DNA from: Mangrovimicrobium sp033283325 | Lineage (GTDB): Bacteria; Pseudomonadota; Gammaproteobacteria; Pseudomonadales; Halieaceae | Direction of reading: 5' to 3' | DNA length: 64,000 nucleotides | Assembly (NCBI GenBank): GCA_033283325.1 | Contig: JAWMQO010000001.1 | Location: forward strand, 434,001 to 498,000 | Part shown: positions 44,313 to 52,528 of the stretch, piece after piece | Numbering within the stretch: the first letter of the stretch is position 1 | Layout of the letters: the number at the start of each line of letters is the position of its first letter | The notes under the pieces: model-generated | Told to the model about the DNA's origin: nothing | The model's database searches: none | What the model saw: the letters and a program-made list of their open reading frames with translations, nothing else | Translations under genes and position numbers: made by a program

Positions 44313-44496
44313 GCAACTGGAACCTCCGTGTCCTCTTGAGTCATTAGGGAATTATGTTCCGATCAGGAAGGCTATAGCTGGTGGTGGCAAACTTCTAAAA
44401 AAGGGGCGAAAAAGATTCATCTGCCTGCTTAGGTGGGTTAGCGGTGCCGACATGTTAGCCAAGGATCACTGGAAACCGTGGTCTGTCCCCTGTTTT
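43966..44496 (-). mobile_element. RAYT-type element, copy A, internally deleted
   Basis: Same ends as the 961-base elements B, C and D: left end AAAACCGGGGACAGACCAC (43980, with an extra 14-base piece of the same end at 43966) and right end CTGGAAACC...CTGTTTT to 44496. About 444 internal bases are missing between GGCTG and AAACGACC (joined at about 44012), removing the C-terminal half of the transposase. It needs a transposase from another copy to move. Confidence 0.85.
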
Positions 44497-44758
44497 CTGA
44501 GCGGAGTCACTAATATCGGCGGCGAATTTTCTAGGCAAATGGCTGCGCTCCATGCTACGGTCACAGAGCATTCGAAATCGGTCAATCCATGACCAGTCGA
44601 AGGTGGACTGAGTCTCGGCGTGAACAGGGAAAGTTCGGAACCTCTGTTGGAGTCTCCAACGCGCGTTTTCCAAATTCTCATCTGTGGCACTGGCACTTGG
44701 TGTTGTGTGGAAACTCAGGCAACGGTTTCGACGTTGCGTGCTGAAACGGAGTTCAACC

Positions 44759-45352
44759 ATGTACCAGAAATTGCTTCACATCACAGTCGTTAGTGTTTTG
44801 TCCTTCTCTGCGGGCGCTGTTCAGGCCGCAACTTTATACTCAGGGACTTTCGCAGGGAGCGATCCCGATGTTTATGTGGACGGGTCCCCCGATTTCAACG
44901 CGAGCACATCGCTTTCGGGAATCTCCGGCGAATGGAGCTTTGTATTTGACGAATCACTGGTAACTACCGGGTTTCAGGTCTTTTCTGGAATTCCGGTGGA
45001 CTATCTCATGCTAAACCCCGACCCACTCGGCGGGGTGGTTTACGACGCGTCGAATACCGTAGCAGAGCTGATCTTCGACAACGGTGCGTTATGGGTCCTG
45101 AGGATGGGCGGTGAACCCGATGGAGCCGAAGTGATGAGCGCGAGCAATGACGACTTCTGGGCTTACTACGACGCTGGCAGCATGGCTACAAACGCTGTAG
45201 GTTGGAGCCTTGCTTCAGAGTCGAGCATTTTCGCTTTTGCCACGTCATTCGAAGGCGCGTTCACTGTGACCCCCGTCCCGCTCCCCGCGACTGTCTGGCT
45301 GTTCGGCTCGACACTTCTGGGGCTCGGGGCACTGAGGCGGCACAAAGCCTGA
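44759..45352 (+). CDS. VPLPA-CTERM sorting-tail protein
   Basis: Secreted protein of 197 residues from ATG 44759, with GGAG (44748-44751) upstream and a signal peptide (LLHITVVSVLSFSAGAVQA). A beta-rich domain of unknown function is followed by PVPLPATVWLFGSTLLGLGA and RRHKA, an exosortase VPLPA-CTERM signal with a normal end. The stop is 7 bases before RAYT element B. The 262 bases before it (44497-44758) hold no gene. Confidence 0.85.
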   Translation: MYQKLLHITVVSVLSFSAGAVQAATLYSGTFAGSDPDVYVDGSPDFNASTSLSGISGEWSFVFDESLVTTGFQVFSGIPVDYLMLNPDPLGGVVYDASNTVAELIFDNGALWVLRMGGEPDGAEVMSASNDDFWAYYDAGSMATNAVGWSLASESSIFAFATSFEGAFTVTPVPLPATVWLFGSTLLGLGALRRHKA

Positions 45353-45359
45353 TATCCGT

Positions 45360-46320
45360 AAAACCGGGGACAGACCACGGTTTTCCAGGCTGCGAATATT
45401 TGACAACAAGCGCCGACATCTCACAGGGAGCAGTAATAGGAAAACAGCCTTCAGTTGTCTTTTCGCGGCCTGCCACTCACGCCCGGTACGACACGGCGCC
45501 CCAGCGTTTCCCCTATCTGCTCCTGGAAGCAGCTGCTACCCAGTGCAAAGTTCCCATTGGTCGCTGAACGAACCTCCCGCACCTTTTCCGGATCGAGGTC
45601 CAGACTGACAAGAGACCGGTAGTTTTCCTGCCGAGCAATGTTGTTTTCGCCCAAACCAAGGTAATGGCGATGCGGCGTCAATAGCGAGCTCGCTTTTCCG
45701 GCCGCATTGTACCCATAGCTGGACCATGGGTAGTCTCCGGGAGATTCGACCATTTTCGCCCTGACGGGATTGAGTTCGATATACCGGTAACAGGTGAGCA
45801 CATAGGCCTCCTCCATTGCGAGACAGGACTTGAAACGACCCTCCCACAAGGTTCCGCTACGTCGATAGGTACGGTTGATGTACTGCACATAACGCTGGCC
45901 CAGATTCTTCATCATGAGTGCGGCGCTATCACGTCTCTCTGGCGTAACCAGAAGGTGCACATGGTTCGTCATCAGCACGTATGCGTGTACCGCGCATCTG
46001 TGCATCCCTGCCTGCTCCTCCAGCGTCGACAGATAACACTCATAGTCGGAATCCGAGAAGAAGCAGGCACTGCGATTGTTGCCTCTCTGGATGATGTGCC
46101 AGGGGATTCCTGGCACGGCGATACGCGCCCGCCTTGGCACCGGGGACCTCCTTGTCCTCTTGCGTCATTCGGGAATTATGTTCTGACCAGGAAGGCTATA
46201 GCTGGTGGTGGCAAACTTCCAAAGATGGGACGAAAAAGATTCATTTACCTGTCCAGGTGGGTTAGCGGTGCCGACATCTTGGCTAAGGATGACTGGAAAC
46301 TGTGGTCTGTCTCCTGTTTT
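45360..46320 (-). mobile_element. RAYT-type HUH element, copy B
   Basis: Element of 961 bases with imperfect terminal inverted repeats (AAAACCGGGGACAGACCACGG at left; its partner AAAACAGGAGACAGACCACAG on the other strand at right). It contains one intact transposase gene on the minus strand. No target duplication is evident, as expected for single-strand HUH transposition. Its right end is followed by extra copies of the end sequence (46321-46453). Confidence 0.88.
45451..46140 (-). CDS. REP-associated tyrosine transposase (RAYT/IS200-like Y1)
   Basis: Single-strand DNA transposase of 229 residues with HUH motif MTNHVHLLV (H60, H62) and the Tyr region YRYIELNPVRA (Y118/Y120). The start is GTG 46140, preceded by AAGGAGG. 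Nearly identical to the copies at 47416 and 51398, so the family was recently active. RAYT proteins mobilise short repeated palindromes; here the gene is itself flanked by the ends. Confidence 0.93.
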   Translation of the reverse strand: MPRRARIAVPGIPWHIIQRGNNRSACFFSDSDYECYLSTLEEQAGMHRCAVHAYVLMTNHVHLLVTPERRDSAALMMKNLGQRYVQYINRTYRRSGTLWEGRFKSCLAMEEAYVLTCYRYIELNPVRAKMVESPGDYPWSSYGYNAAGKASSLLTPHRHYLGLGENNIARQENYRSLVSLDLDPEKVREVRSATNGNFALGSSCFQEQIGETLGRRVVPGVSGRPRKDN

Positions 46321-46453
46321 GTGAGGATGACTGGAAACTGTGGTCTGTCCCCTGTTTTTGGGACGAAAAAGATTCATTTACCTGTCCAGGTGGGTTAGCG
46401 GTGCCGACATCTTGGCTGAGGATGGCTGGAAACTGTGGTCTGTCCCCTGTTTT
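46321..46453. repeat. Duplicated right-end sequences of the RAYT element
   Basis: Two further right ends follow element B: one ends at 46358, and a copy of the last 95 or so bases of the element ends at 46453. The segment GGTCTGTC.CCTGTTTT appears three times in 170 bases. This is consistent with slippage or end-to-end insertion. Confidence 0.8.
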
Positions 46454-46460
46454 CTTTTCT

Positions 46461-46533
46461 GGCTATGGCTATGGCTATGGCTATGGCTATGGCTATGGCT
46501 GTGGCGCCGTGAGCGAAGGAAGCGAAGGAAGCG
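46461..46533. repeat. Short tandem repeats (GGCTAT)6 and GCGAAGGAA
   Basis: Six GGCTAT units at 46461-46496, then GGCTGT, followed by a nine-base GCGAAGGAA repeat (about 46513-46533). No coding role; they lie between RAYT ends and the next gene. Confidence 0.85.
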
Positions 46534-46582
46534 AAATCCGATAGGCTCAATTAGTGAAAAAGTCCCATTCTTTAGTCCTCCT

Positions 46583-46588
46583 TATAAT
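46583..46588 (+). promoter_or_regulatory. Perfect -10 box upstream of IPTL-CTERM-like gene
   Basis: TATAAT, 63 bases before ATG 46652. No good -35 hexamer at 16-18 bases, so an activator or extended element would be needed. Confidence 0.3.
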
Positions 46589-46651
46589 ATTAACAAGCAG
46601 CGGTCGCTCCATTATTATTTCTCTGCTTAACCTCATTGGAGACAAGGAAGC

Positions 46652-47368
46652 ATGAAAGGTATCGTCCCTCTGTTGTTCACACTGCTGTTGTTTGGCGCTA
46701 ATTCACAAGCCGCGGTTACTATCGATTTCGTTGAATCCGGCGGTGATGTGGTCGCCACATCCAGTGGCACCATCATCACGACTGGTCTGACTAATCCCAG
46801 CGAACTCTTCACTACATCAGGCTATGTCGCGGGAACCGGTACTGACGCCAGCTTGTCGTGTGTATTTCTTGTAGGTACAGATCCCTCTGAGGCTGATGCA
46901 TTCTTCTTTACTAACTGGACAAACGACAATACCGACGTCTGTTCTATAGGCACTAGCCAAGACGCCTCCTCGGGCAGCGGAAATTTTGTCGGAGTCTTCA
47001 GCAGGAATGGCGCCACCGACGGAATTTACATTCCCAACAATTATGTCTCGGGCTCACCGATTGCGGGCACTTCCACCTGGGCCGGTGCGACGTTTGCCAG
47101 CCTGGGCTTGATCCCGGGTACCTATGTGTTTACCTTCGGTGCAGGTGCTGAAGCAGATTCGATAACGCTCAATATTGGCGGTGTAGTAGCCCCGCCTCCC
47201 CCACCATCAGCGCCTCCAGGCGGACCGCCGTCGGCAACACCCGTTCCGACCATGTCCGAGTGGGCAATGCTCGCATTGGCCGCTCTCCTGAGCCTGGCGG
47301 TTTATTCCGGCAGCAAAACCAGGCAAAACCGGGGACAGACCACGGTTTTCCAGGCTGCGAATATTTGA
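46652..47368 (+). CDS. IPTL-CTERM-like secreted protein with element-derived tail
   Basis: Protein of 238 residues: signal peptide (LLFTLLLFGANSQA), Ser/Thr/Gly-rich beta domain, a Pro-rich linker (VAPPPPPSAPPGGPPSA), then PVPTMSEWAMLALAALLSLA, the IPTL-CTERM-type sorting signal followed by SGSKTRQ. From base 47325 the sequence is RAYT element C: its left end encodes the last 13 residues NRGQTTVFQAANI and the stop. The native C-terminal end has been replaced. AAGGA precedes the ATG. Confidence 0.82.
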   Translation: MKGIVPLLFTLLLFGANSQAAVTIDFVESGGDVVATSSGTIITTGLTNPSELFTTSGYVAGTGTDASLSCVFLVGTDPSEADAFFFTNWTNDNTDVCSIGTSQDASSGSGNFVGVFSRNGATDGIYIPNNYVSGSPIAGTSTWAGATFASLGLIPGTYVFTFGAGAEADSITLNIGGVVAPPPPPSAPPGGPPSATPVPTMSEWAMLALAALLSLAVYSGSKTRQNRGQTTVFQAANI

Positions 47369-48286
47369 CAACAAGCGCCGACATCTCACAGGGAGCAGTA
47401 ATAGGAAAACAGCCTTCAGTTGTCTTTTCGCGGCCTGCCACTCACGCCCGGTACGACACGGCGCCCCAGCGTTTCCCCTATCTGCTCCTGGAAGCAACTG
47501 CTACCCAGTGCAAAGTTCCCATTGGTCGCTGAACGAACCTCCCGCACCTTTTCCGGATCGAGGTCCACACTGACAAGAGACCGGTAGTTTTCCTGCCGAG
47601 CAATGTTGTTTTCGCCCAAACCAAGGTAATGGCGATGCGGCGTCAATAGCGAGCTCGCTTTTCCGGCCGCATTGAACCCATAGCTAGACCATGGGTAGTC
47701 TCCGGGAGATTCGACCATTTTCGCCCTGACGGGATTGAGTTCGATATACCGGTAACAGGTCAGCACATAGGCCTCCTCCCTAGCGAGACAGGACTTGAAA
47801 CGACCCTCCCACAAGGTTCCGCTACGTCGATAGGTACGGTTGATGTACTGCACATAACGCTGGCCCAGATTCTTCATCATGAGTGCGGCGCTATCACGTC
47901 TCTCTGGCGTAACCAGAAGATGCACGTGGTTCGTCATCAGCACGTATGCGTGTACCGCACATCCGTGTATCCCTGCCTGCTCCTCCAGCGTCGACAGAAA
48001 ACACTCATAGTCGGAATCCGAGAAGAAGCAGGCACTGCGATTGTTGCCTCTCTGGATGATGTGCCAGGGGATTCCTGGCACGGCGATACGCGCCCGCCTT
48101 GGCACCGGGGACCTCCTTGTCCTCTTGCGTCATTCGGGAATTATGTTCTGACCAGGAAGGCTATAGCTGGTGGTGGCAAACTTCCAAAAATGGGACGAAA
48201 AAGATTAATTTACCCGTCCAGGTGGGTTTAGCGGTGCCGACATCTTGGCTAAGGATTACTGGAAACTGTGGTCTGTCCCCTGTTTT
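47325..48286 (-). mobile_element. RAYT-type HUH element, copy C
   Basis: Element of 962 bases, same ends and gene as copy B. It sits between two convergent genes and supplies the 3' codons of both: left end read by the IPTL-CTERM-like gene, right end (KQGTDHSFQ) read by the acyltransferase-partner gene. Confidence 0.9.
47416..48105 (-). CDS. REP-associated tyrosine transposase (RAYT/IS200-like Y1)
   Basis: Intact 229-residue transposase, same start (GTG) and same HUH (NHVHLL) and Tyr (YRYIELNPVRA) motifs as the copy at 45451. It differs by only a few residues (for example YECFLST and the IHGC pair) and is closest to the copy at 51398, which suggests a recent common source. Confidence 0.93.
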   Translation of the reverse strand: MPRRARIAVPGIPWHIIQRGNNRSACFFSDSDYECFLSTLEEQAGIHGCAVHAYVLMTNHVHLLVTPERRDSAALMMKNLGQRYVQYINRTYRRSGTLWEGRFKSCLAREEAYVLTCYRYIELNPVRAKMVESPGDYPWSSYGFNAAGKASSLLTPHRHYLGLGENNIARQENYRSLVSVDLDPEKVREVRSATNGNFALGSSCFQEQIGETLGRRVVPGVSGRPRKDN

Positions 48287-49278
48287 GTGCTGTCAACGCG
48301 ATGGCCGGAAGCGCTGAAGCTCTCGATCGCCAGAGACGTGTCCATCGTGCCATTTCGCACGTAGTTCTTCATGAATTTGGTGGTGATAGGGGCGCCATAT
48401 TCCTTATCAAGGTGGGTGGCGTCCTCGTAATAGCGGTAGCCGATGTCTGGAAACTTCTCATTCAGGTCGATGTAGTTATCGACGCTGGTTCTGAGTATGT
48501 GATGAAACTTCGCGATCGTATCCTGGTCGAGTCTTTGTTTGAGCCCGGAGTAAATTGGCGCCGTATACAGGAACAAATCGATATTTTTCTGACTGGCTAA
48601 TTCTTGCAAGTGCTTGATTTGACGTTCGAACTCGTTACTTACTTCGAATGTGTAGGGTGTGTATTCCCCGAAGCGTATCTTTACGCTCTTTTCCATGGCC
48701 CTTAATCCCTGGTCGGGTTCGAGCGCGTGGATGGCGACGGTTTCCTGTTCCAGTTCCGATTTACACTTGCCTCCCTTGAGTTGTGCCACCTGGCACTTGA
48801 CGTCTTCCTTGAGGATGGTGGTAATCATTGACCTGCCCCGTACCAATGGAATGGTCCACCAGTACTCCTGGAGCATGTTGAACGACTCATAGCGTCTGTA
48901 TGCAGAAAAATTAGCTGCTATTGGGATAGACTCGTTATAACCAACACCGATTACGAGTTTCGATACGGGGGTATCGTCAGGCAGCAACTCGACAATATTC
49001 ACTGCATCCGAGAGTGACATCCCAAATACCGTGAACACGTAAATGTCATCATCACTCAATTCGTCGAGGAATGACGATGCTACGTAGGAATTGCCAATCA
49101 CCAGAACAAAATTATCGCCGTCGTTGACTCGCCCGGACTCGTGCTTGAACTGCGAGAAGTTGCTGTCAATTTTCTCCATTTTATTTTCGTACATCTCGCT
49201 ATTCTCGATATAGCTGTTCAATATCCATACGAGAATAGCGGTGAGAACGAGATAGATTGCTGTATAAAATGTTTTCAT
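48256..49278 (-). CDS. Membrane-anchored SGNH-like protein, partner of MBOAT acyltransferase
   Basis: Protein of 340 residues: N-terminal membrane anchor (AIYLVLTAILVWILNSYI) and a periplasmic domain with VLVIGNSYVASSFL, resembling the GNSY start of SGNH/AlgJ-like acetyltransferase partners, and YEDATHLDKEYG (a His that would fit the family's catalytic Asp-x-x-His-type end). It follows the MBOAT gene by 2 bases, so the pair is one operon for polysaccharide O-acetylation. The last 9 residues (KQGTDHSFQ) and the stop come from RAYT element C, so the native C-terminus is altered. Confidence 0.8.
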   Translation of the reverse strand: MKTFYTAIYLVLTAILVWILNSYIENSEMYENKMEKIDSNFSQFKHESGRVNDGDNFVLVIGNSYVASSFLDELSDDDIYVFTVFGMSLSDAVNIVELLPDDTPVSKLVIGVGYNESIPIAANFSAYRRYESFNMLQEYWWTIPLVRGRSMITTILKEDVKCQVAQLKGGKCKSELEQETVAIHALEPDQGLRAMEKSVKIRFGEYTPYTFEVSNEFERQIKHLQELASQKNIDLFLYTAPIYSGLKQRLDQDTIAKFHHILRTSVDNYIDLNEKFPDIGYRYYEDATHLDKEYGAPITTKFMKNYVRNGTMDTSLAIESFSASGHRVDSTKQGTDHSFQ

Positions 49279-49280
49279 AC

Positions 49281-50738
49281 TTAGAACTGGAAATAGATAA
49301 ATGATCCGCTGTCAGAAGGAGAGAGCATCAGGAAATTCAGTACCAGGAACCATGAGAATGCCCAGCGAACTGGCAATGCCAGCTGGGTGGAGCGGGATTC
49401 AATGCCGCGGTCCTTGAGGAAGGAATCGATGATAAACAGCAATAGCACGAAGTAGACGGATAACATAAAGTCCGCCTTGTTCATTCCGACGATAAAGCTT
49501 TCGATAGTCAGCGGTATGGTCCCTGAAACAAAATCCGGTACAAGTGACGATATGCTGCTGATAATGATTCCTGCGTCGGACAGGTTTTCAGCCCTGAAGA
49601 AGATCCAGCAAAATGCGACGAAGGTGAAGGTCCAGACTGTGCCCATGAATTTCTGGGCGAATTCCGGAATGGCGTTGGTATTAAATCTCTTTTTGACAAG
49701 ACTTTCGACGATATGCCCACCTGCGTGCAGAGCGCCCCAGACCACGAATGTATAGTTCGCGCCGTGCCATAAGCCGCTGACTAAAAAGGTAATCATCAGG
49801 TTTATTTTCGCTTTTGCCTCGCCAGCCCTGTTTCCGCCGAGCGGAATATAGACATAGTCCCTGAACCAGGTCGACAGGGAGATATGCCAGCGTTGCCAGA
49901 ACTCCTTGATCGATGTAGCGAAGTAGGGGGTATTGAAATTGACCATCAGGTCGAAGCCCAGAGTTTTGGCTATGCCCCGGGCTATGTCGGAGTAGCCGGA
50001 GAAATCACAGTAGATCTGAACGGTAAAAAAGAGGACAGCGAGGAGCGCCTGTGCGCTGGAGGCGCCTGAAGGATCGGCAAAGACCACATCCACATAGACG
50101 GCGAGCCTGTCGGCTATCAATACCTTTTTGGTCAATCCCCAGAGCACCAGGAAGCTTCCTTCACGGATGTGTTGGAAGTCGACCCTTCTGGATGATTCAA
50201 TCTGCGGTAAAAGGTGCGTAGCCCTTTCGATCGGCCCGGCAACAAGCTGTGGAAAGAATGCAACAAATGCAGCGAAGTTGGTGAAGTTATGGGTAGGTTT
50301 CAGCTTTCCTTTGTAGATATCAATCGTATAGGAGAGGGTCTGGAATGTGTAAAAGCTTATGCCAACCGGCAAGATGATATTCAGGGTTAAATAATTCGCC
50401 TCGAGACCCAGGGAGTGAAGCAGGTCAACGAAGCTGTTGACGAAGAAACCAAGGTACTTGAAGGTGGCGAGTATCCCCAGGTTCGTTAGCAGGGAAATGA
50501 GTAAAAAAAGCCGCTTTGTTCGATGTTCCCGACTTCTGTAAATGGCTTGCCCACAATAGAAATCGACAACCGTGCTGAGAAGTATCAGGCTCAGGAATCG
50601 CCAGTCCCAGGATCCGTAGAAAAAATAGCTGCCAGCGAGTATCAGCAGGTTTCTGTAGTGGAGATTCTTCTGGACAAGCCAATAGAGCGGGAAAAAGGCC
50701 GCAAAAAAGAAAATGAATTCGGATGAATTGAAAAGCAC
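49281..50738 (-). CDS. MBOAT acyltransferase (AlgI-like)
   Basis: Integral-membrane O-acyltransferase of 485 residues with about ten hydrophobic segments. The family signature WQRWHISLSTWFRDYVYIPL and the conserved catalytic-His region SGLWHGANYTFVVWG (His about 322) are intact, as is FSGYSDIARG. It would move an acyl group across the membrane to a periplasmic acceptor, then to a polysaccharide through the SGNH partner encoded 2 bases downstream. No glycosyltransferase is adjacent, so the acceptor polysaccharide is unknown. Base composition is AT-richer than the core genes, consistent with transfer. Confidence 0.93.
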   Translation of the reverse strand: MLFNSSEFIFFFAAFFPLYWLVQKNLHYRNLLILAGSYFFYGSWDWRFLSLILLSTVVDFYCGQAIYRSREHRTKRLFLLISLLTNLGILATFKYLGFFVNSFVDLLHSLGLEANYLTLNIILPVGISFYTFQTLSYTIDIYKGKLKPTHNFTNFAAFVAFFPQLVAGPIERATHLLPQIESSRRVDFQHIREGSFLVLWGLTKKVLIADRLAVYVDVVFADPSGASSAQALLAVLFFTVQIYCDFSGYSDIARGIAKTLGFDLMVNFNTPYFATSIKEFWQRWHISLSTWFRDYVYIPLGGNRAGEAKAKINLMITFLVSGLWHGANYTFVVWGALHAGGHIVESLVKKRFNTNAIPEFAQKFMGTVWTFTFVAFCWIFFRAENLSDAGIIISSISSLVPDFVSGTIPLTIESFIVGMNKADFMLSVYFVLLLFIIDSFLKDRGIESRSTQLALPVRWAFSWFLVLNFLMLSPSDSGSFIYFQF

Positions 50739-51227
50739 GACTTCCCCAACACCTATTTAGATCGAATGCGGGTGCCGTTCAAACGGGTTCCGGCTTATTC
50801 GATTTTGTGCGTTCTAAATAAATATCAAGCTGAAGCTTGGGGGCTCGGTGGCGAATCAGGGCGACCGTGCATGGGTTTCATGCGCAGGTTTTTACTTAGC
50901 CGTGATTGGTGGTGCTGCGTAAGATGGTTCGGCCCTTTTGTGTCAGCTAAATTCCGTTTTAAAACACCAGCACCGGCACCTGTTGTTTTTAGTGCGCCCG
51001 GGCTGGTATGCCTGTAGCTTTACTTACACCTGCCAGGTTTCGATGGTATACCTTATCCATCGCTGTGCCAACACTCCGGGTGCTGCGAGCCTTCCGGTGT
51101 AGCGCTAACTACGTCTAGGCGCTGATTGATGTTTCAGAATCCGGGCCGCACACTCAATTCCTGTCCGATTTATTTACAGTTGGTCCCCGGCAATGCCATG
51201 GCTGTGCGCGGGCCCGGGCATGGTGAC
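50739..51227. other. Intergenic region, 489 bases
   Basis: No convincing gene; an 83-codon frame at 50766 has no family features and an unlikely composition. It should hold the promoter of the MBOAT-SGNH operon (leftward) and ends at the CurA-like gene remnant. Confidence 0.4.
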
Positions 51228-51306
51228 TTACTCCGTATCCCCAAACAGGCGGATAATCAATTTTCCCTCGTTCAGCCCCTTGTAAATATCTTCCAGGGCG
51301 GCAGGT
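51228..51306 (-). pseudogene. 3' remnant of a CurA-like NADP oxidoreductase
   Basis: On the minus strand the last 25 codons read ...PAALEDIYKGLNEGK and LIIRLFGDTE then a stop. This matches the C-terminus of the intact reductase at 33043 (PGALVDLYAGLNQGK, LLIRLVGDSD) in roughly 16 of 26 positions. Everything upstream is replaced by RAYT element D at 51307, and no further part of the gene is seen beyond that element. Confidence 0.7.
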
Positions 51307-52267
51307 AAAACTGGGGACAGACCACGGTTTTCCAGGCTGCGAATATTTGACAACAAGCGCCGACATCTCACAGGGAGCAGTAATAGGAAAACAGCCTTCA
51401 GTTGTCTTTTCGCGGCCTGCCACTCACACCCGGTACGACACGGCGCCCCAGCGTTTCCGCTATCTGCTCCTGGAAGCGGCTGCTACCCAGTACAAAGTTC
51501 CCATTGGTCGCTGAACGAACCTCCCGCACCTTTTCCGGATCGAGGTCCACACTGACAAGAGACCGGTAGTTTTCCTGCCGAGCAATGTTGTTTTCGCCCA
51601 AACCAAGGTAATGGCGATGCGGCGTCAATAGCGAGCTCGCTTTTCCGGCCGCATTGAACCCATAGCTGGACCATGGGTAGTCTCCGGGAGATTCGACCAT
51701 TTTCGCCCTGACGGGATTGAGTTCGATATACCGGTAACAGGTCAGCACATAGGCCTCCTCCCTAGCGAGACAGGACTTGAAACGACCCTCCCACAAGGTT
51801 CCGCTACGTCGATAGGTACGGTTGATGTACTGCACATAACGCTGGCCCAGATTCTTCATCATGAGTGCGGCGCTATCACGTCTCTCTGGCGTAACCAGAA
51901 GATGCACGTGGTTCGTCATCAGCACGTATGCGTGTACCGCACATCCGTGTATCCCTGCCTGCTCCTCCAGCGTCGACAGAAAACACTCATAGTCGGAATC
52001 CGAGAAGAAGCAGGCACTGCGATTGTTGCCTCTCTGGATGATGTGCCAGGGGATTCCTGGCACGGCGATACGCGCCCGCCTTGGCACCTGGGACCTCCTT
52101 GTCCTTTTGAGTCATTCGGGAATTATGTTCTGGCCGGGAAGGCTATAGCTGGTAGTGGCGAACTTCAAATAATGGGGCGGAAAAGATTCATTTGCCTGTC
52201 CAGGTGGGTTAGCGGTGCTGACATCTTGGCTTAGGATGACTGGAAACTGTGGTCTGTCCCCTGTTTT
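51307..52267 (-). mobile_element. RAYT-type HUH element, copy D
   Basis: Element of 961 bases with the same ends as B and C (left AAAACTGGGGACAGACCACGG). It truncates a CurA-like gene. With copy C, in the same orientation 3 kb away, it flanks the MBOAT-SGNH operon. Confidence 0.9.
51398..52087 (-). CDS. REP-associated tyrosine transposase (RAYT/IS200-like Y1)
   Basis: Intact 229-residue transposase with the same HUH and Tyr motifs. Almost identical to the copy at 47416; differences include FVLGSSRFQEQIAETLG near the C-terminus. The GTG start is preceded by AAGGAGG. Confidence 0.93.
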   Translation of the reverse strand: MPRRARIAVPGIPWHIIQRGNNRSACFFSDSDYECFLSTLEEQAGIHGCAVHAYVLMTNHVHLLVTPERRDSAALMMKNLGQRYVQYINRTYRRSGTLWEGRFKSCLAREEAYVLTCYRYIELNPVRAKMVESPGDYPWSSYGFNAAGKASSLLTPHRHYLGLGENNIARQENYRSLVSVDLDPEKVREVRSATNGNFVLGSSRFQEQIAETLGRRVVPGVSGRPRKDN

Positions 52268-52335
52268 TCGCCCTGTTTTTCGAGGCTGGGCAGTTGACAA
52301 GCGTCATCGGCTGGGGCACTTTGTCCCACACATAA

Positions 52336-52362
52336 AAATCAAGTATGGATACTTATTGATTT
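52336..52362. promoter_or_regulatory. Dyad upstream of beta-helix protein
   Basis: AAGTAT-GG-ATACTT (52341-52354) with outer AAATC/GATTT, about 170 bases before the start at 52529. Candidate operator; no other gene lies in 52268-52528. Confidence 0.3.
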
Positions 52363-52528
52363 CCGCGTAGTCGCTTTCTTCCCAAATACTTCAATGCCCC
52401 AGCAGGGCTCCTGATCGGCCCCTGAGTATGGCGCGCGCCAGTCTTCCGGCCGGCCCCTCGGGTTCAGCCAGGTCGGCTCGAAGGCAGAGGGTGAGGCGGC
52501 AAGTGGTTTAAGCCAAGGAGGCGCTCCC

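Noticed and set aside
44690..44715. Sigma-54-like TGGCAC...TTG near the VPLPA-CTERM gene at 44759
   Set aside because: The GG and GC elements are one base off the required spacing, and no sigma-54 activator is seen.
46461..46533. Short repeats considered as a CRISPR array
   Set aside because: Units are 6 and 9 bases, directly adjacent and without spacers; no cas genes are in the window.
50766..51017. 83-codon frame between the MBOAT promoter and the gene remnant
   Set aside because: No family features, no good ribosome-binding site, Trp/Cys-rich composition unlike the neighbours.
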